Shown here one piece after another: positions 6,803 through 9,811 of a stretch of 9,811 nucleotides of DNA. Origin of the DNA: DASYQD01 sp036005845 (GTDB lineage Bacteria; Acidobacteriota; Thermoanaerobaculia; Multivoradales; JAIOJS01); assembly GCA_036005845.1 (NCBI GenBank), contig DASYQD010000181.1, forward strand, positions 1 through 9,811, in the 5' to 3' direction. The notes beneath the pieces were generated by a model that made no database searches, had not been told where the DNA came from, and saw only the letters and a list, made by a program, of their open reading frames with translations. The stretch's first letter is position 1. Each line of letters begins with the position of its first letter. A program made the translations under genes and the position numbers.

Positions 6803-8109
6803 GCCCGGCACGGCGCGCGCGCGCACGCGACGGCAAGAAGCGCGGAGAAATCACGGCGCCGGTGCCGCTGCAGCTCGCGGCGGTGGGTCTCGAGGCGGAG
6901 TTCGAGCTCTGGCTCGACGGCCAGCGCGAGAGGCCCGAGGACGTCTTCAGCAGCCCGCGCGACATCATCCGTGGCGAGCTGATGCACCGGCGGGGCACGT
7001 CGTACCACCTGCCCACCGGCGGCGCCGTCTACTTCGACACCGGCGTCATCGAGGTGGCGACGCCGGTCATCGAGCTCGAGCGCGGCTGCGCCGCGCGCGC
7101 CGGGCGCTCGCTGTGGGAGGGGATCCTCTTCCTGCGCCGCGAGCTCGACGCCTGGCAGGCGAAGGCGAAACGAGACGCGCGGCTGGTGGGCTTCTCGACG
7201 CACTACAACGTCTCGTTCCACGCGCCCGCGGTCGAGGCGGGCGAGGCGACGGTCTCGGCCGAGCGGCGCACCGTGCAGCAGTTGGCGTTGCTGCTCACCT
7301 ACCTGCTGCCGGCGCCGGTGATGCTGCTGGCGACCAACCGCGAGTCCACCGGCGTCGGCGTGCGGCCGCGTGGCGAACGCATCGAGGTGACCGCCGACTT
7401 CACGCCCAGCTCGTCGCTGATGATCGCCGCCGCGACCGTCGTCGTCGGCATCGCACGCGAGGTGATGCGCTGGCCCAGCTACGAGCTCGAAGAGCTCGAG
7501 GCGCGCGGCTTCCCCGTCGTGCGCGGCTTCAAGCCGCGCCGCCACACCTCGCGCAAGGGCTGGCTGGCGCGCTTCGACTGCTACCCGAAAAACCCGTTCA
7601 CCTGCGGCCCCGACGAAGAGGTCTGGGAGGTGGAGGAGAGTTTCTGGCGCCGCCGCGGCGAGGCACCGCGCCCGCTGTCGCTGCGCCGCATCGCCGAGGA
7701 GGTCGTGCTCCGCTTCCGCCTCGGCATCCGGCGCGTCTCCGATCCCTTCACCCTACGGCTGATCGACTCGATCCTCTCGGGTCACGCGCCGGCGCTGCTC
7801 GACCTGCCGCTGCGGCCGCCGGCCTACGAAGACGCCGGCCGCCCCGGCGCCTGGGACAACCTCTTCACCGAACGCCAGCTCGCGCGGTCGCGCTACGAGC
7901 GCGTGCTCATCCGCGCCATCTCCGGCCGCAAGCTGTGGGTCGACGGCTCGGCGTACACCCCCGTCGCCATGCGTGGCTGGTCGCAAGTCGTCTTCCGCCG
8001 CGAGCCCGACGGCGGCAGGCAGGTGATGTCGATCGACCAGCTCCTGGCGCACCTCGAGGACTGGGAGAGGACGAGCGAGCGGCAGGCGCGCAGCCGGCAG
8101 CGGATGTGA
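6799..8109 (+). CDS. Carboxylate-amine ligase-like protein, PafA/Dop-like layout
   Basis: Predicted 436 residues, soluble, with a basic N-terminal tail. GLEAEFEL (30-37) matches the opening beta-strand of glutamine-synthetase-fold ligases, where paired Glu residues bind Mg-ATP. GGAVYFDTGVIEVATP (74-89) resembles the PafA/Dop strand bearing the catalytic Asp (here Asp80) and the nearby Glu. STHYNVSFH (133-141) sits where PafA has its CHENY segment, and ERIEVTADFTPSSSLMIAAA (193-212) parallels the VGDxNMSE region. Pup ligase joins a Glu side chain to lysines and Dop reverses this; I saw no Pup gene and no proteasome gene here. A broader GCS-type amidoligase is the alternative. ATG 6799 has GGAGG 7 nt upstream and overlaps the previous stop. 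The product probably acts with the two peptidase-type neighbours. Confidence 0.62.
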   Translation: MSPARRARARDGKKRGEITAPVPLQLAAVGLEAEFELWLDGQRERPEDVFSSPRDIIRGELMHRRGTSYHLPTGGAVYFDTGVIEVATPVIELERGCAARAGRSLWEGILFLRRELDAWQAKAKRDARLVGFSTHYNVSFHAPAVEAGEATVSAERRTVQQLALLLTYLLPAPVMLLATNRESTGVGVRPRGERIEVTADFTPSSSLMIAAATVVVGIAREVMRWPSYELEELEARGFPVVRGFKPRRHTSRKGWLARFDCYPKNPFTCGPDEEVWEVEESFWRRRGEAPRPLSLRRIAEEVVLRFRLGIRRVSDPFTLRLIDSILSGHAPALLDLPLRPPAYEDAGRPGAWDNLFTERQLARSRYERVLIRAISGRKLWVDGSAYTPVAMRGWSQVVFRREPDGGRQVMSIDQLLAHLEDWERTSERQARSRQRM

Positions 8110-8148
8110 GCGCGGCGGTCGCCGAACGCGAGGCTGTAAGCTTTCGGC
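8110..8148 (+). other. Short gap before thiC, without a TPP riboswitch
   Basis: Only 39 nt separate the ligase-like stop from the thiC ATG. No THI-box core such as CUGAGA was seen here or just upstream, and there is no clear Shine-Dalgarno sequence (GAGG is about 15 nt away). An in-frame TAA at 8137-8139 rules out an earlier thiC start. Transcription may read through from the upstream operon or begin inside it. Confidence 0.5.
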
Positions 8149-9811
8149 ATGGAGCCAGTCGCCAACGATCCGTCGGCGCCGTCGCGAGTCACCATCGGGC
8201 CGCTCCCGGGGTCGCGCAAGGTGTACGTCACCGGGGCGCTGCACCCCGATCTGCGGGTGCCGATGCGCGAGATCGGCCTGTCGCCGACACTTGCAGGCCG
8301 TGGCGCCGAGCAGCGTGTTGTCGAAGAGAACGCGCCGTTGCTCGTCTACGACACTTCCGGTCCCTACACCGACGAGGCGGCGGCGATCGACGTCCGGCAG
8401 GGTCTACCGCCGTTGCGGGCGTCGTGGATCGCCGAGCGCGGCGACACGGAGGAGATCGTCGGCCGCACCTATCGTCCCGACGACGACGGCCGCCGCACGA
8501 TCGGGCCGCCGCGCGCCGCGACGCCGTGGTCGGCGCGCCGCCCGCGCCGTGCGATCGCCAGCCAAGCGGTGACGCAGATGGCGTACGCGCGGCGCGGCGT
8601 CGTGACGCCGGAGATGGAGTTCGTCGCCATTCGCGAGAACCAGCGCCGGGCCGGTGTTCGCGAACGCCTGCGCGCCGTCTCGGCCGCCGAGGCGGAGCGC
8701 GAAGCGCGCCTCGCCGGCAACTCCTTCGGCGCCGCGCTGCCGCCCGAAGTGACGCCCGAGTTCGTGCGCGACGAGGTGGCCCGCGGCCGCGCCATCATCC
8801 CCGCCAACGTCAACCACCCCGAGAGCGAGCCGATGGCGATCGGCCGCAACTTCCTGGTGAAGATCAACGCCAACCTCGGCAACTCCGCCGTCACCTCCTC
8901 GATCGAGGAGGAGGTGGAGAAGATGGTGTGGGCCATCCGCTGGGGCGCCGACACGGTGATGGACCTCTCGACCGGGCGCGACATCCACACCACGCGCGAG
9001 TGGATCCTGCGCAACAGCCCGGTGCCGATCGGCACGGTGCCGATCTACCAGGCGCTCGAGAAGGTAGGCGGCGTGGCCGAGGACCTCACCTGGGAGGTCT
9101 ACCGCGACACGCTCATCGAGCAGGCCGAGCAGGGCGTCGACTACTTCACGGTGCACGCGGGGGTGCGGCTGCGCTACATCCCGCTCACCGCAAACCGCGT
9201 CACCGGCATCGTCTCGCGCGGGGGCTCGATCCTGGCGAAGTGGTGCATGGCGCACCACCAGGAGAGCTTCCTCTACACGCGCTTCGCCGAGATCTGCGAG
9301 ATCCTGCGCGCCTACGACGTCTCGTTCTCGCTCGGCGACGGCCTGCGGCCGGGCTCGATCGCCGACGCCAACGACGCGGCGCAGTTCGCGGAGCTCGACA
9401 CGCTCGGCGAGCTGACGAAGATCGCCTGGCAGCACGACGTGCAGGTGATGATCGAAGGCCCCGGCCACATCCCCATGCACATGATCCGCGAGAACATGGA
9501 GCGCGAGCTGGCGATCTGCGGCGAGGCGCCCTTCTACACTTTGGGGCCGCTCACCACCGACATCGCGCCCGCTTACGACCACATCACCTCCGCCATCGGC
9601 GCGGCGATGATCGGCTGGTTCGGCACCGCGATGCTCTGCTACGTGACGCCGAAGGAGCACCTCGGCCTGCCGGACCGCGACGACGTCAAACAGGGCTTCA
9701 TCGCCTACAAGATCGCCGCCCACGCCGCCGATCTCCCCAAGGGCCACCCGGCGGCGCGCCGCCGCGACGACGCGCTGTCGAAGGCGCGCTTCGAGTTTCG
9801 CTGGGACGACC
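8149..9811 (+). CDS. thiC: Phosphomethylpyrimidine synthase ThiC, cut by the window end
   Basis: ThiC is a cytoplasmic radical-SAM enzyme that rearranges aminoimidazole ribotide into HMP phosphate, the pyrimidine half of thiamine. 554 codons are visible, against about 600-650 in the family. The match to family consensus is close throughout: PMREIGLS (38-45), YDTSGPYTDE (67-76), TPEMEFVAIREN (153-164), IIPANVNHPESEPM (216-229), NSAVTSSIEEEVEKMVWAIR (245-264), EGPGH (436-440) and PKEHLGLP (501-508). The His residues of the last two motifs are, from family knowledge, metal ligands. The C-terminal CxxCxxxxC cluster motif lies beyond the edge. One small oddity is IAPAYDH at 472-478, where Gly usually replaces the second Ala. 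The spacer to the upstream operon is 39 nt. Confidence 0.97.
   Translation, partial: MEPVANDPSAPSRVTIGPLPGSRKVYVTGALHPDLRVPMREIGLSPTLAGRGAEQRVVEENAPLLVYDTSGPYTDEAAAIDVRQGLPPLRASWIAERGDTEEIVGRTYRPDDDGRRTIGPPRAATPWSARRPRRAIASQAVTQMAYARRGVVTPEMEFVAIRENQRRAGVRERLRAVSAAEAEREARLAGNSFGAALPPEVTPEFVRDEVARGRAIIPANVNHPESEPMAIGRNFLVKINANLGNSAVTSSIEEEVEKMVWAIRWGADTVMDLSTGRDIHTTREWILRNSPVPIGTVPIYQALEKVGGVAEDLTWEVYRDTLIEQAEQGVDYFTVHAGVRLRYIPLTANRVTGIVSRGGSILAKWCMAHHQESFLYTRFAEICEILRAYDVSFSLGDGLRPGSIADANDAAQFAELDTLGELTKIAWQHDVQVMIEGPGHIPMHMIRENMERELAICGEAPFYTLGPLTTDIAPAYDHITSAIGAAMIGWFGTAMLCYVTPKEHLGLPDRDDVKQGFIAYKIAAHAADLPKGHPAARRRDDALSKARFEFRWDD

Noticed and set aside
6799..8109. Naming the ligase-like gene pafA or dop
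   Set aside because: The motif order is similar but overall identity is low, and there is no pup or proteasome gene in the window, so a gene symbol would overstate the match.
8404..9747. 447-residue minus-strand open frame
   Set aside because: It lies fully antisense to thiC, which matches its family consensus throughout.
8149..9811. thiC as a truncated pseudogene
   Set aside because: The frame is open to the last base and conserved throughout; the missing C-terminus is due only to the window edge.

Overview
The window is GC-rich bacterial chromosomal DNA. It holds seven protein-coding genes (one cut by the right edge) and, at the left edge, about 665 bp of non-coding repeat. Exported proteins with Sec-type signals, a membrane-anchored parvulin and very high GC suggest a Gram-negative, soil- or sediment-type bacterium. 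The sequence alone does not fix the phylum; a Myxococcota/Binatota-like lineage is only a guess. No tRNA, rRNA, CRISPR array, transposase or phage gene was seen.

Layout. (1) Positions 1-664 form one large imperfect inverted repeat, with arms 1-291 and 372-664 around an ~80-nt spacer. A second, nested set of inverted repeats lies at 547-726. Nothing convincing is encoded here. (2) Minus strand, 5170 down to 766: a three-gene operon with 4-nt GTGA overlaps at both junctions. It encodes a large exported DUF3604 protein (PHP-like metal-dependent fold), a membrane-anchored PpiC-type peptidyl-prolyl isomerase and a HupE/UreJ-type membrane protein. A hairpin sits 2 nt past the last stop. (3) Positions 5171-5315 are a short divergent intergenic region. 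(4) Plus strand, 5316-8109: a second three-gene operon, again with 4-nt overlaps (GTGA, ATGA). It encodes a class A beta-lactamase-fold serine hydrolase without a signal peptide, an M15-like (D-Ala-D-Ala/L,D-carboxypeptidase type) protein with a changed metal-ligand position, and a carboxylate-amine ligase-like protein whose motif layout resembles the Pup ligase/deamidase (PafA/Dop) family. (5) From 8149 to the right edge: thiC, the HMP-phosphate synthase of thiamine biosynthesis. It lacks its C-terminal Fe-S motif only because the window ends.

How the genes may work together. The minus-strand operon looks like an envelope module: a secreted Cys-rich metalloenzyme, a periplasmic folding helper, and a His-rich membrane protein of a family tied to nickel/cobalt handling. 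The plus-strand operon pairs two peptidase-type folds with an amide-bond-forming fold, apparently all cytoplasmic. That combination (make or break an amide or isopeptide bond, then trim) is the most likely place in this window for an undescribed pathway, but its substrate cannot be read from the sequence. thiC is a conserved housekeeping gene and probably unrelated to its neighbours.
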